From contig JASJCI010000013.1 in NCBI GenBank assembly GCA_030066085.1, positions 22,645 to 86,644 on the forward strand: a stretch of DNA of 64,000 nt, read 5' to 3'. The notes below the pieces were generated by a model, which did no database searches, had not been told where the DNA came from, and saw only the letters and a list, made by a program, of their open reading frames with translations. Source of the stretch: Gammaproteobacteria bacterium (lineage in GTDB: Bacteria; Pseudomonadota; Gammaproteobacteria; GCA-001735895). Below are positions 9,990 through 18,989 of the stretch, one piece after another (positions within the stretch are counted from its first letter, which is position 1; every line of letters begins with the position of its first letter). Both the position numbers and the translations under genes were made by a program.

Positions 9990-11923
9990 CGGAATATTTC
10001 ATCCAGGCCTTCATCTATCTCTGTGCCGCCGTCATCGCGGTACCGCTGGCGAAACGCTTCGGTCTCGGTTCGGTGCTGGGTTACCTGATCGCTGGCGTCA
10101 TCATCGGCCCGGTGGTCGGGCTGGTGGGCGAGGAAACCGACACGCTGCAGCGGTTTGCCGAATTCGGCGTGGTCATGATGCTGTTCCTGATCGGCCTGCA
10201 GCTGGAACCGCGCACGCTGTGGTCGATGCGCTCGCGCCTGGTAGGCCTGGGCGGTTTGCAAGGCGGCGTGACGATCGTCGCGCTGATGGGTGCCGCCATG
10301 CTGTTCGGCCTCGACTGGCGGCTGGCACTGACCATCGGCATGATCCTGTTGCTGTCCTCGACCGCGATCGTGCTGCAAACGCTCGAGGAAAAAGGTCTGA
10401 CCGGCACCGAGGGCGGGCGCAGTTCCTTCGCGGTGCTGCTGTTCCAGGACATCATCGTGATCCCGATGCTGGCGCTCATCCCGCTGCTGGAACTGCCGGA
10501 GCTGGCACGACAGGCGCGCGATCTCAGCGCGCAAGCCGCGGATGCGACGGGCTCGATCGACCTGGTGTCAGGTTTGCCCAACTGGGTCTACGCGCTGCTG
10601 ATGCTGGCGGCGATCGCCAGCGTGGTGTTCGGCGGACATTACCTGAGCCGGCCCCTGTTTCGTTTCGTCGCGCTGTCCGGCCTGCGCGAAGTGTTTACCG
10701 CAACCGCACTGATGCTCGTCATCGGTATAGCGGCGTTGATGAGCCTGGTCGGCCTGTCGCCCGCGCTCGGCGCTTTCATGGCCGGCGTGGTGCTGGCCAA
10801 CAGCGAGTTTCGCCACGAACTCATGACCAATATCGAACCCTTCAAGGGCCTCTTGCTCGGGCTGTTTTTTATTACCGTCGGCGCCGGCATCAATTTTGGC
10901 CTGCTGGCCGCAAACTGGTGGCTGGTGGCGCTGATCACCGTCGGCTTCATTGCCCTCAAAGCCGGGTTGACCTACCTGCTTGCGCGGCTGTTCGGGATCT
11001 ACTCGCGCGATCGCTGGCTGCTGACGCTGAGCCTTGCGCCGGCCGGCGAATTCGGCTTCGTGCTGATCAGTTTCAGCCAGCAGAACAACGCCATGCCGGC
11101 TGCCATAGCCGACCTGCTGTCACTGGTGGTCGCGATTTCAATGCTGCTGACGCCGGCGCTGTTCATCTTCTTCGACAGGGTGCTGGTGCCCCGCTTCGGT
11201 GCTGGCCAGGCACAACGCGAACAAGACCAGATTGATGAACGCGGCCGGGTCATCATCGCCGGCATCGGCCGCTTCGGCCAGATCGTCAACCGCCTGCTGG
11301 TAGCCAACGGCGTCGAAACCGTGGTACTGGACTACGACGCAAAACAGGTCGACAACCTGCGCCGGCTGAACATCAAGAGCTATTTTGGCGACGCCACCCG
11401 TCCGGACCTGCTGGAAACCGCCGGCATAAACCAGGCCGAGCTGTTCGTCATCGCAATCGACGACCGCGAGCGCGCGGTCGAACTGGTCGAGTACATGCAC
11501 CAGCGCTACCCGCAGGTCGACCTGCTCGCGCGTGCTTACGATCAGCTGCACTATTACCAGCTGAAGCAGGCGGGTGCCGATCACATCATCAAGGAAACCT
11601 ACCTCGCCGCGCTCGAACTCGGCCGCGAGGCCCTGACCCGGCTCGGGCATCATCCGTTTCGCGCAACGCAGCTGAAGCGTACCTTCATCGAGCTCGAGAA
11701 CCAGATGGCCGAGGACATGTACCAGAGCTGGGTTGCGTCGACCGAGGAAGGCATGGGACCCGGTTACCGCGAGCTGTTCATGCAGCAGGAAGCGGTGATG
11801 CGCGAGGCCATGCAGGCCGATCGCGGCGACCGCCACAGCGTCAGCGAGCGCGGCTGGAATCCGCCCCCGAAAGGTTATGCCGACCAGCTGGTGGACCCGG
11901 AAGCGCTGCCCGAAGAGCGCTGA
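9986..11923 (+). CDS. kefC: CPA2-family K+/H+ antiporter with RCK domain (KefB/KefC type)
   Basis: 645 aa. About twelve hydrophobic segments fill residues 5-380, then an RCK/TrkA-N domain begins near residue 415 with the nucleotide-binding glycines in GRVIIAGIGRFGQ. Such proteins let K+ out in exchange for protons and are gated by glutathione adducts and by the partner oxidoreductase encoded just upstream. Coupling to kefF by ATGA overlap supports the glutathione-gated Kef type. The C-terminal tail beyond the RCK domain (from about residue 560) is charged. Start chosen at 9986, giving M-T-E-Y-F. Confidence 0.92.
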   Translation: MTEYFIQAFIYLCAAVIAVPLAKRFGLGSVLGYLIAGVIIGPVVGLVGEETDTLQRFAEFGVVMMLFLIGLQLEPRTLWSMRSRLVGLGGLQGGVTIVALMGAAMLFGLDWRLALTIGMILLLSSTAIVLQTLEEKGLTGTEGGRSSFAVLLFQDIIVIPMLALIPLLELPELARQARDLSAQAADATGSIDLVSGLPNWVYALLMLAAIASVVFGGHYLSRPLFRFVALSGLREVFTATALMLVIGIAALMSLVGLSPALGAFMAGVVLANSEFRHELMTNIEPFKGLLLGLFFITVGAGINFGLLAANWWLVALITVGFIALKAGLTYLLARLFGIYSRDRWLLTLSLAPAGEFGFVLISFSQQNNAMPAAIADLLSLVVAISMLLTPALFIFFDRVLVPRFGAGQAQREQDQIDERGRVIIAGIGRFGQIVNRLLVANGVETVVLDYDAKQVDNLRRLNIKSYFGDATRPDLLETAGINQAELFVIAIDDRERAVELVEYMHQRYPQVDLLARAYDQLHYYQLKQAGADHIIKETYLAALELGREALTRLGHHPFRATQLKRTFIELENQMAEDMYQSWVASTEEGMGPGYRELFMQQEAVMREAMQADRGDRHSVSERGWNPPPKGYADQLVDPEALPEER

Positions 11924-12004
11924 ATCCGGCCGGCTTGATCCCCGTCATGACCCGCCAGCCCCGGCGAACTAAGCTGAACGCTGCCCGGCCCGATCATCCT
12001 GAAC

Positions 12005-13600
12005 ATGTCGCCAGCAAAACATTTTAGCAACGATGAAGCTGTCAGCGCGGGCCGCCGGCTGATCGAGGCGTTGGCCAGGTCATCCGCCCTCGGGCACCCG
12101 GTGACGGACATCGAAGTCATCGAAACCCACATCTCGTGGGTCATCCTCACCGGCAACTTCGCCTACAAGATAAAGAAACCGGTCGATTTCGGTTTTCTCG
12201 ATTTCTCCACCCTGGAGCAGCGCCGTTTTTACTGCGAGGAAGAACTGCGCCTGAACCGGCGCTTCGCGCCTGATCTCTACCTCGAACTGGTGCCGGTGCG
12301 CGGCAGCGTGGCGCAACCCCGGCTGCACGGTAACGGCGATATACTCGAGTACGCGATCAGGATGCGCCAGTTCCCGCAGGACGAACTGCTCAGTGCCTAT
12401 GCCGCAAACGGCGTGCTCGAAGCGTCGCATGTCGATGCGATCGCGGCGACGGTGGCAGGCGCGCACGATAGCTGCGAGCGCGCCGAGCCGGGCAGCAACC
12501 GGGGCTCGATCGAATCCGTCGCACACTGGAGCGCGGAAAACCTGTCACAGCTGCAGGCCGCGGTACCCGAGGCTTGCCTGCCGCCGGCCTGGAGCGATCT
12601 GCTGCGCTGGTATCAGCAGGACAAAAGCCTGGCAGAACGTGTCAGCGCGCGTCAGCGTGGCGGTTTCGTGCGCGAGTGCCACGGCGACCTGCATCTCGGC
12701 AACATGGCGATGATCGATGGCAGAATCACCCTGTTCGACTGCATCGAGTTCAATCCCGAGTTACGCTGGATCGACATCGTCAGCGAAGCCGCTTTCGTGG
12801 CAATGGACCTGCAGGCACGCGGCTACCCGCACTACTGCTGGCGTTTCCTCGATCGTTACCTTGCCGCCGGCGGCGATTACGCCGGTATCGACCTGCTGGG
12901 TTACTACGTGGTCTACCGGGCGCTGGTGCGCGCCAAGGTCGAAGCGCTGCGCGTTCATGCGGACAGCGACCTGCCCGTGCCGGGCTGCGAGGTCTTCGAC
13001 ATCACGCTGAAATACATCGAACTCGCGCAGCAATGGGCCAGGCGCCAGCGCCGGGGCCTGGTGCTGATGCACGGACTGTCCGGGTCCGGCAAGTCGACGG
13101 TAGCGGCAAGCCTGGTGGAATCGCTGGGCGCAATACGTCTGCGCTCCGATATCGAGCGCAAACGCCTGTTCGGCCTCGATGCAACCGAGGCCTCGGGCTC
13201 TGCAATCGCCGGCGGCATCTACGCTGCGGAGGCCAGCAGGCGTACCTATCGGCGGCTGGCCGAACTGGCGGGCGGGATCATCGATGCCGGCCATTGCGTC
13301 ATCGTCGATGCAGCGTTCCTGCAGGCCGACGAGCGCGCTACCCTGCTCCAGCTTGCTGTTTCCCGCGGTGTCGGCTGCGTTATCGTCAGCTGCACCGCGC
13401 CGGTGGACGAACTCGAGCGACGGCTGGCCGCTCGCAGGGGCGATGCCTCGGAGGCAGGCGTCGGCGTGCTGCATCATCAATTACGGCAACAGGACCCCAT
13501 CGACGATGCGGAACTCACCGCCGCTGCACTGATCGAGGTTGCTGCAACGGGCCTGCAGGCGGAGCATGTCGCCCGCATCGAGGCGAGGCTGTTCGCCTGA
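12005..13600 (+). CDS. APH-like kinase-fold / P-loop ATPase fusion protein
   Basis: 531 aa with two domains. The N-terminal half has an aminoglycoside-phosphotransferase-like fold: HGDLHLGN with Asp228 and Asn233, followed by the metal-binding stretch LFDCIEFNPELRWID. The C-terminal third is a P-loop kinase-like domain with Walker A GLSGSGKST at residues 357-365. The same architecture is widespread in proteobacteria with no assigned function, so resistance to aminoglycosides should not be assumed. It stands alone on the plus strand, converging with uspA 11 bp downstream. Confidence 0.85.
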   Translation: MSPAKHFSNDEAVSAGRRLIEALARSSALGHPVTDIEVIETHISWVILTGNFAYKIKKPVDFGFLDFSTLEQRRFYCEEELRLNRRFAPDLYLELVPVRGSVAQPRLHGNGDILEYAIRMRQFPQDELLSAYAANGVLEASHVDAIAATVAGAHDSCERAEPGSNRGSIESVAHWSAENLSQLQAAVPEACLPPAWSDLLRWYQQDKSLAERVSARQRGGFVRECHGDLHLGNMAMIDGRITLFDCIEFNPELRWIDIVSEAAFVAMDLQARGYPHYCWRFLDRYLAAGGDYAGIDLLGYYVVYRALVRAKVEALRVHADSDLPVPGCEVFDITLKYIELAQQWARRQRRGLVLMHGLSGSGKSTVAASLVESLGAIRLRSDIERKRLFGLDATEASGSAIAGGIYAAEASRRTYRRLAELAGGIIDAGHCVIVDAAFLQADERATLLQLAVSRGVGCVIVSCTAPVDELERRLAARRGDASEAGVGVLHHQLRQQDPIDDAELTAAALIEVAATGLQAEHVARIEARLFA

Positions 13601-13611
13601 GCGCGGCGTGT

Positions 13612-14136
13612 TTACTTGACCGTCATGCAGCTGCACTCGGCCATTTGTGCGATCTTGTGCGACGTGCTGCCGAGCAGCAGGGTCTTGAGCTTGCCGAAAC
13701 CGCGGTTGCCGCATACGATCAGGTCCGCCGACTGGTCCCTGGCGTAAGCCACGATTTCCTCCGCCGCATCCCCCTGCAACGCCCTGCTGTCGATTTGCGT
13801 GGCACCGCAGTGGCGCGCACTGTTCTCGGCCTGTTCGAGCAGGAACTCCGAATACTGGAACAGGGCGCGGTCGGACTGCGCTGACAGATCCGCCATGGAG
13901 CTCAGCGTGCTCGTCGGCGCGCGACCGAAGTCCACCGGCATGCTCGGCTTGGGGTCGATGATGTGCTCGATTTCACCCATCTCGCGTACTTCGTCGGGTA
14001 CGTTCATATGGCTGACATCAATCACGTACGCGATGCCGAGCTTCGCATTTTGTTCGGCCGCCATCACGGCAGCAACTTCCAGTGCCTTGCTGGAATGGGG
14101 CGAGCCGTCGAATGCCACTACTATCGATTTGAACAT
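13612..14136 (-). CDS. Universal stress protein, UspA family
   Basis: 174 aa single Usp domain. It has the ATP-binding pattern G-2x-G-9x-G-S/T (GNRGFGKLKTLLLGST) near the C-terminus, so it is probably an ATP-binding Usp of the UspF/G class. The ATG at 14136 gives M-F-K-S-I-V-V-A-F-D-G-S, the typical opening. An FNR/ANR-type box at 14196-14209 and a -10 sequence lie upstream at the spacing expected for direct activation. The P-type ATPase gene upstream on the same strand has its own FNR-type box. A role in low-oxygen survival is inferred. Confidence 0.93.
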   Translation of the reverse strand: MFKSIVVAFDGSPHSSKALEVAAVMAAEQNAKLGIAYVIDVSHMNVPDEVREMGEIEHIIDPKPSMPVDFGRAPTSTLSSMADLSAQSDRALFQYSEFLLEQAENSARHCGATQIDSRALQGDAAEEIVAYARDQSADLIVCGNRGFGKLKTLLLGSTSHKIAQMAECSCMTVK

Positions 14137-14167
14137 CACTACCACCTACTCTTGATCACCTGTTTCA

Positions 14168-14209
14168 ATTACAACAGCAAGCGCGCCAAGCCGCTTTGAC
14201 TCCGGTCAA
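14168..14209 (-). promoter_or_regulatory. FNR/ANR-type promoter of uspA
   Basis: The dyad TTGAC-TCCG-GTCAA (14196-14209) matches the FNR/ANR pattern TTGAY-N4-RTCAA. On the minus strand a -10 hexamer TGTAAT occupies 14173-14168, leaving exactly 22 bp between box and hexamer. This is the geometry of a class II FNR promoter, with the box centred at -41.5 if transcription starts near 14161, 25 nt before the ATG. Binding itself is inferred. Confidence 0.68.
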
Positions 14210-14227
14210 TAGGGTTACGGCGTATCG

Positions 14228-16960
14228 TCAGCGGGTGCGCGTGGAGCGGCCGAACCGGAGCCGCAGCCACTTGTGCAATTCCATCGCCAGCATGACCGAC
14301 AGTGCCAGCCCGAGCAGCGTCAGCCACTGTTCGAAGGTCACTGGTGAAGCGCCGAGCACGTCCCCGAGCCAGGGGGTGTACATTGCGCCGATATGCACAC
14401 ACTGCGCAATCACGGTACCGACGAGCAGCAGCTTGTTGCGCAGCGGATTGTGGCGAAACACCGACAGGGTTTCGGAACGGCAGTTGAAAACGTGCACGTT
14501 TTCGAACAGTACCATCAGCAGCAGGGTGTGGTTGCGCGCGGCCTCGACACTGAAGCCCTGGTCCAGCAGCCAGCTGAACACGCCGAATGCGACCACGCCG
14601 ATGACGATCGCCGAGATCAGCACGCGTTCGATCATGATGCGGTTGAAGATGGCTTCCTGCGGCGGGCGCGGCGGCCGGTCGAGTTCGTGCCCCTCCCCCG
14701 GCTCGAAGGCGAGCGCTATATCCTGGATACCGTTGGTTACCAGGTTCAGCCACAACAGCTGCACCGCCAGCAGCGGCAGCGGCAAGCCGGTCATCATCGC
14801 CAGCACGAACAGCACCAGTTCGGAGGCACCGGTGGAGACCAGCAGGAAAATGACCTTGCGCACGTTGGCGTAGGCGATACGGCCCTCCTCGACACCATCG
14901 ACGATCGAATCGAAATTGTCGTCGGTAATGATGATCTCGGCGGTTTCACGCGCGACGTCGGTGCCGCTGGCGCCCATCGCCACGCCCACCTGTGCCGCGC
15001 GCAGCGCGGGCGCGTCGTTGGCACCGTCGCCGCTGACCGCAACATAATGACCGTTGCGCTGCAGCGACTGCACGATATCGAGTTTCTGCGTCGGTTCGAC
15101 GCGCGCGAACACCATGGCGTCACGGGTCATAGCGTCGATTTCGGCCTCGTCCGCGGCCGCCTTGAGCTGCGGCCCGGTGACCACCTGGCCGGCGTCATGC
15201 AGCAAACCGAGTTCGTTGCCGATCGCAAACGCGGTCACCGGGTGATCGCCGGTGACCATCGCAACCCGGATGCCGGCAGCGCGACACTTGGCGACCGCGT
15301 GCTTCGACTCGGGTCGCAACGGATCGATCAGCCCGATCAGTCCGATCAGCTTGAGACCCTGCAACTGCGACGGATAAAACGCCTCCTCCGCGTCGGCCTC
15401 GATATCGCCACTGGCCAGCGCTATGACCCGGTAACCCTGCGATGCAAGCTCCTTCGCCTGCTTCTCGATGCGTTTGCGCTTGAGGTCGACTACTCCCTCG
15501 GTGGTTACTGCGCCATCGCACATGTCGAGCAGCTTTTCGAAGGCGCCCTTGACGAAAGCCCGCTTGCTCTCGCCAAACCGGTTGAGACTGGCGCTGAACA
15601 GGCGTTCGGATTCGAACGGAATACTGTTGATCTCCGGGTGACGAGACAGCACCTGCGGGCGCGTATAGCCGGCCTTGTGCGCCATGATCAGCAGCGCCAC
15701 GTCGACCGCGTCACCGCTGCTGGTCCAGTCGCCGTCCTGGTGACCGAGGAAACCCTCGTTGGCCAGCACGGCGCAGTCGCAGATTGCCGCCAGCGCGGGA
15801 TTATCGTCCAGCGGCTCGCCGTCGAGGCTCAGGATCGAGCCTACCGGCTGATCGCTGTCGCCGCTGATCTGCCAGTGCTCGCCATCCGGCAACACCAGCC
15901 GGCGTGCGGTGAGCTGGTTCGCGGTCAGCGTGCCGGTCTTGTCGGAGGCGATATAGGTACAGGAGCCGAGCGCCTCGACCGCGATCAGGCGGCGTACGAT
16001 AACATCCCGTCGCGCCATGCGCCGCATGCCGATCGCGAGCGCCACGGTCAACGCGACCGGCAAACCCTCCGGGATGACGGAGACCGCCAGCGCTACCGAC
16101 GACAGGAATATTTCCACCAGCGGCATGCCACGCAGAAACAGGATCGTCGCCATCACCAGCACCGCCACACCGACGAACACCGCGACCCGGTGCGTGAAGC
16201 GCTCCATGCGCTCCTGTAACGGTGCCTTGCCGCTGGCTTCGCCGGTTACCGAGGCGGCAATAGCGCCCAGCTGGGTTGCCTGCGCGGTTGCGACCACGAC
16301 ACACAGGCCGCGGCCGCGATTGACCAGGCTGCCGGCAAAAGCCATGTTGACCCGGTCTCCGAGCACCGTGTCGGCGTCGAGCGTGGCATCGGCGGTCTTG
16401 ACCACGGCGAGGGATTCGCCCGACAGCAGGGATTCGTCGATTTCGAGATTATGACTCTCGAGCAGGCGCATATCGGCCGGCACGCGTTCGCCCGACTCGA
16501 GCATGACGATGTCGCCCGGCACGACCTCCTTTGAATCGATTTCGTAGGCGTCGCCGTCGCGCAGCACCCTGGCACGTGTCTTCATCATCTGTTGCAGCGC
16601 ATCGGCGGAGCGCTGGGCGGAATACTCCTGCACGGTGCCGATAACCGCGTTGAGCAGCAGCACCGCGCTGATGAAGATCGCGTCCGAATACTCCTGGATC
16701 ACCAGCGAAACCACCGCCGCGGCGAGCAGCACGTAAATCAGCGGGCTCTTGAACTGGGCGAAAAATATCTGCACCAGCCCCGGCGGTTCCTTGCGCGGCA
16801 GCGCGTTCGGACCGAATTGCTGCAGGCGTTGTTCGGCCCTGGCCTGCGACAGGCCGGTCAACTCGACTTCGAGTTGCGCCAGCACCTGCTCACCGCCCAG
16901 CGTATGCGGTTCGGAAGGTGGCACCACGGCAAGTGGTTGCTGGCCGGAATCAGTCGACAT
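14228..16960 (-). CDS. P2-type cation-transporting ATPase (Ca2+-ATPase-like)
   Basis: 910 aa P-type ATPase. N-terminal cation-ATPase domain, TGES-equivalent loop (LLSGES), M4 motif PEGLP (residues 297-301), phosphorylation site DKTGT with Asp340, hinge GDGANDAPAL. The architecture is that of SERCA/PMR1-like P2A pumps. Among SERCA's Ca2+ ligands the M4 Glu and M5 Glu align, but the M6 sequence reads NLVTNGIQD, so the position of SERCA Asp800 is Asn and the M5 Asn is not conserved. Ion specificity is therefore uncertain. An FNR-type box lies upstream; uspA follows on the same strand. Confidence 0.9.
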   Translation of the reverse strand: MSTDSGQQPLAVVPPSEPHTLGGEQVLAQLEVELTGLSQARAEQRLQQFGPNALPRKEPPGLVQIFFAQFKSPLIYVLLAAAVVSLVIQEYSDAIFISAVLLLNAVIGTVQEYSAQRSADALQQMMKTRARVLRDGDAYEIDSKEVVPGDIVMLESGERVPADMRLLESHNLEIDESLLSGESLAVVKTADATLDADTVLGDRVNMAFAGSLVNRGRGLCVVVATAQATQLGAIAASVTGEASGKAPLQERMERFTHRVAVFVGVAVLVMATILFLRGMPLVEIFLSSVALAVSVIPEGLPVALTVALAIGMRRMARRDVIVRRLIAVEALGSCTYIASDKTGTLTANQLTARRLVLPDGEHWQISGDSDQPVGSILSLDGEPLDDNPALAAICDCAVLANEGFLGHQDGDWTSSGDAVDVALLIMAHKAGYTRPQVLSRHPEINSIPFESERLFSASLNRFGESKRAFVKGAFEKLLDMCDGAVTTEGVVDLKRKRIEKQAKELASQGYRVIALASGDIEADAEEAFYPSQLQGLKLIGLIGLIDPLRPESKHAVAKCRAAGIRVAMVTGDHPVTAFAIGNELGLLHDAGQVVTGPQLKAAADEAEIDAMTRDAMVFARVEPTQKLDIVQSLQRNGHYVAVSGDGANDAPALRAAQVGVAMGASGTDVARETAEIIITDDNFDSIVDGVEEGRIAYANVRKVIFLLVSTGASELVLFVLAMMTGLPLPLLAVQLLWLNLVTNGIQDIALAFEPGEGHELDRPPRPPQEAIFNRIMIERVLISAIVIGVVAFGVFSWLLDQGFSVEAARNHTLLLMVLFENVHVFNCRSETLSVFRHNPLRNKLLLVGTVIAQCVHIGAMYTPWLGDVLGASPVTFEQWLTLLGLALSVMLAMELHKWLRLRFGRSTRTR

Positions 16961-17000
16961 GACGGTAAGCGATTGTTTTTATTGCTGCGACAGGCACGAA

Positions 17001-17039
17001 ACTATACCAGCAAAAGATTTCGCATTTGATGCGCATCAA
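17001..17039 (-). promoter_or_regulatory. FNR/ANR-type box and -10 upstream of the P-type ATPase
   Basis: TTGAT-GCGC-ATCAA at 17026-17039 is a perfect match to the FNR/ANR consensus. On the minus strand a -10-like TATAGT occupies 17006-17001, 19 bp from the box, about 3 bp shorter than ideal class II spacing. The ATPase ATG is at 16960. The box also lies about 60 bp upstream of the divergent amidohydrolase gene, which it could affect. Confidence 0.62.
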
Positions 17040-17098
17040 GAGACCGGCAGGCAGTGGTGCACCGCCGACTTGGCAAACCGGCAGGTCTGTGTCAGCTT

Positions 17099-18337
17099 AT
17101 GGACATGATCGAAGCAGACCGTTTGCTCGCCAACCTGCACGCGCTGCGCGAATTTGGCCGCCGGGGCAACGGGGTCGTGCGCCGCTGTCTCGACGATGCC
17201 GACATGGCCGCACGCTATTGGCTGGTCGAACGCATGCAGGACGCCGGCCTCGATGCCGGCATCGACGGTATCGCCAACGTGCTCGGCCTATCGCCGAACC
17301 CGGGCCCTGCCCTGCTGCTCGGCTCGCACAGCGACACCCAGCCCGCCGGCGGCTGGCTCGACGGCGCCCTCGGCGTTATCTACGGCATCGAGGTCGCGCA
17401 GGCGCTGCACGACAACCCGACCACGCGCGGGCTCGCGATCGACGTCGCGTCCTGGGCCGACGAAGAGTCGCATTACCTCGGCCTGATGGGCAGCCGCTCG
17501 TTTTGCGGACAGCTCGACGAGGCGGAAATCGATGGCGCGCGCAACGATGACGGCCATCCGCTGCGCAGTGCGCTGGCCGCGCAGGGCCTGCAGGGCCGCC
17601 CGCGTTTTAGTCTCGATACCTCGCGTTATCGCGGATATCTCGAGGCTCATATCGAACAGGGCCCCTGGCTCGAACGCGAAAGCAAGCGGATTGGCGTGGT
17701 GACATCGATTGTCGGCATGCGTGACCTGACGATTCGCGTGCGCGGGCAGCAGAACCATGCCGGCACGACACCGATGCATCTGCGTCATGACGCGGCCCAG
17801 GCGCTGTTCGAATTCAACCACAGGGTCAACCAGGCTTTTGCGCGAATCGGCGGCGATCATTCCGTCTGGACCCTGGGCCAGGTACGCATAGAGCCATTCG
17901 CCCGCAGCATCGTCCCGGGACTGGCCGAGGCCAACCTCCAGTTTCGTGCTCCCGAGCAGGCACGCGTCGAAGCCCTGCAGGATTGTGTGCTGGAACTGGC
18001 GGCGGATTTCAATCGCGGCGCGGCAGCGCAACTGCAAGTGTCCGTGTTCGACGACACCGCCAGGGCAGTCGCCATGGACGACAACCTGCAGCGCGCGCTG
18101 GCCGATGCCGCCGCAGCACGCATTCCGGGTGGCTGGCAATACATGCCGAGCGGCGCCGCGCACGACGCGCAGGTACTGGCCACGCGAATGCCGGCGGGCA
18201 TGCTATTCATTCCGAGCATCGGCGGCATCAGCCACGATTTTACCGAGGACAGCCACGAAGAAGACATCGTACTCGGCTGCGAAGTTCTCGCTGACGCGGT
18301 CGTCGACCTGTTGACTCGATCGTCGGAAACCGCTTGA
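17099..18337 (+). CDS. M20-family Zn-dependent amidohydrolase (hydantoinase/carbamoylase type)
   Basis: 412 aa. The metal-binding motifs of N-carbamoyl-amino-acid hydrolases / allantoate amidohydrolases are visible in order: GSHSDTQPAGGWLDGALG (His and bridging Asp), DEESHYLGLMGSRSF (Glu pair), HIEQGPWLE, the dimerisation-domain NHAGTTPM, and the late histidines in MPSGAAHDAQ and GGISHDF. The usual reaction is hydrolysis of an N-carbamoyl or ureido group. The ATG at 17099 was chosen; another in-frame ATG lies at 17105. No pathway partner lies next to it, so the substrate is open. Confidence 0.88.
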   Translation: MDMIEADRLLANLHALREFGRRGNGVVRRCLDDADMAARYWLVERMQDAGLDAGIDGIANVLGLSPNPGPALLLGSHSDTQPAGGWLDGALGVIYGIEVAQALHDNPTTRGLAIDVASWADEESHYLGLMGSRSFCGQLDEAEIDGARNDDGHPLRSALAAQGLQGRPRFSLDTSRYRGYLEAHIEQGPWLERESKRIGVVTSIVGMRDLTIRVRGQQNHAGTTPMHLRHDAAQALFEFNHRVNQAFARIGGDHSVWTLGQVRIEPFARSIVPGLAEANLQFRAPEQARVEALQDCVLELAADFNRGAAAQLQVSVFDDTARAVAMDDNLQRALADAAAARIPGGWQYMPSGAAHDAQVLATRMPAGMLFIPSIGGISHDFTEDSHEEDIVLGCEVLADAVVDLLTRSSETA

Positions 18338-18365
18338 TTGTCCGCCCAAAAACACCACTTTCGGG

Positions 18366-18371
18366 TATACT
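18366..18371 (+). promoter_or_regulatory. Candidate -10 box of the tmRNA gene
   Basis: TATACT lies 12 bp upstream of the predicted mature 5' end of tmRNA. No good -35 hexamer is at the standard distance. The mature 5' end is normally made by RNase P, so the transcription start need not coincide with it. Confidence 0.4.
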
Positions 18372-18473
18372 CAGCAATTCTCGGGGACGACTTGGCTTCG
18401 ACGTGGGTCGCGAAACCTGAGGTGCATGCCGAGCATGTAGGGAACTCGTAAAATCTCCTGCAAACTCATAGTT

Positions 18474-18506
18474 GCCAACGACGACAACTACGCACTCGCC
18501 GCTTAA
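18474..18506 (+). other. tmRNA proteolysis-tag reading frame (ANDDNYALAA)
   Basis: Ten codons and a TAA: GCC AAC GAC GAC AAC TAC, then GCA CTC GCC GCT and stop. The resume codon is GCC, preceded by a TAGTT stretch aligning with the conserved E. coli upstream element (TAGTC). The C-terminal A-L-A-A is the degron recognised by ClpXP-type proteases in other species. Confidence 0.9.
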
Positions 18507-18726
18507 TACCCGGTAGGGTGCCGTCCGACCGGAGCCGTGTCCATGCGTCCGGACCCGGGCGTCGCTTTCATGGAATCGTGATGGATCCTCGTCCGGGGGT
18601 GAAGCACTAAACAAGTACCGGAATCGCCGTTTGTCTTCCTGGTCCGGCGGGTAGCAGGCGGTTAAAACAAGGTCCGGAATAAGCATGTAGAGCCGATGGC
18701 GGAGGGCTTGCGGACGCGGGTTCGAT

Positions 18727-18989
18727 TAGTCAAATGGTCGCCACGGGGAGTGATCCCCGTCGGAAAAGAGGGCTCATACGGTGAACGCTAAGGGAGAGAT
18801 CCTATGCCAACGCCGTCCGGTGAACGGGAAACCGGCAAGCCGGCTAGAGACTCATAGGCTCCTAACGGCCAATCCATCAAGGATTACCCCATGGAGTACT
18901 AGGGTGGGTATAGCCCACAATACGCCCTCCCCTGCCGGCTGGCAGGTGAAGGAATAGTCCAGCCCACATTGAAAAATGTGGAACAGCTG
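18727..18989 (+). other. Group I self-splicing intron in the tmRNA T-loop
   Basis: 263 nt without an open frame. P1: exon CGAT (18723-18726) with intron GTCG (18737-18740), placing a U.G wobble at the 5' splice site. P2: a perfect 7-bp hairpin 18743-18749/18754-18760. P3: CCTATG (18801-18806) with CATAGG (18853-18858). P7: GACT (18849-18852) with AGTC (18956-18959), inside the R and S consensus blocks CTAGAGACT and GGAATAGTCC. P9: 7-bp stem with GAAA loop (18964-18981). The last intron base is G (18989), the expected omega-G. Group I introns in tmRNA T-loops have been reported before in a few bacteria. Subgroup not assigned. Confidence 0.92.

Noticed and set aside
14393..16219. 608-codon plus-strand frame
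   Set aside because: Antisense to the P-type ATPase, which has all its catalytic motifs; the frame has no domain signal.
18240..18686. 148-codon minus-strand frame over the tmRNA
   Set aside because: Lies in the structured tmRNA gene and has no recognisable protein features.
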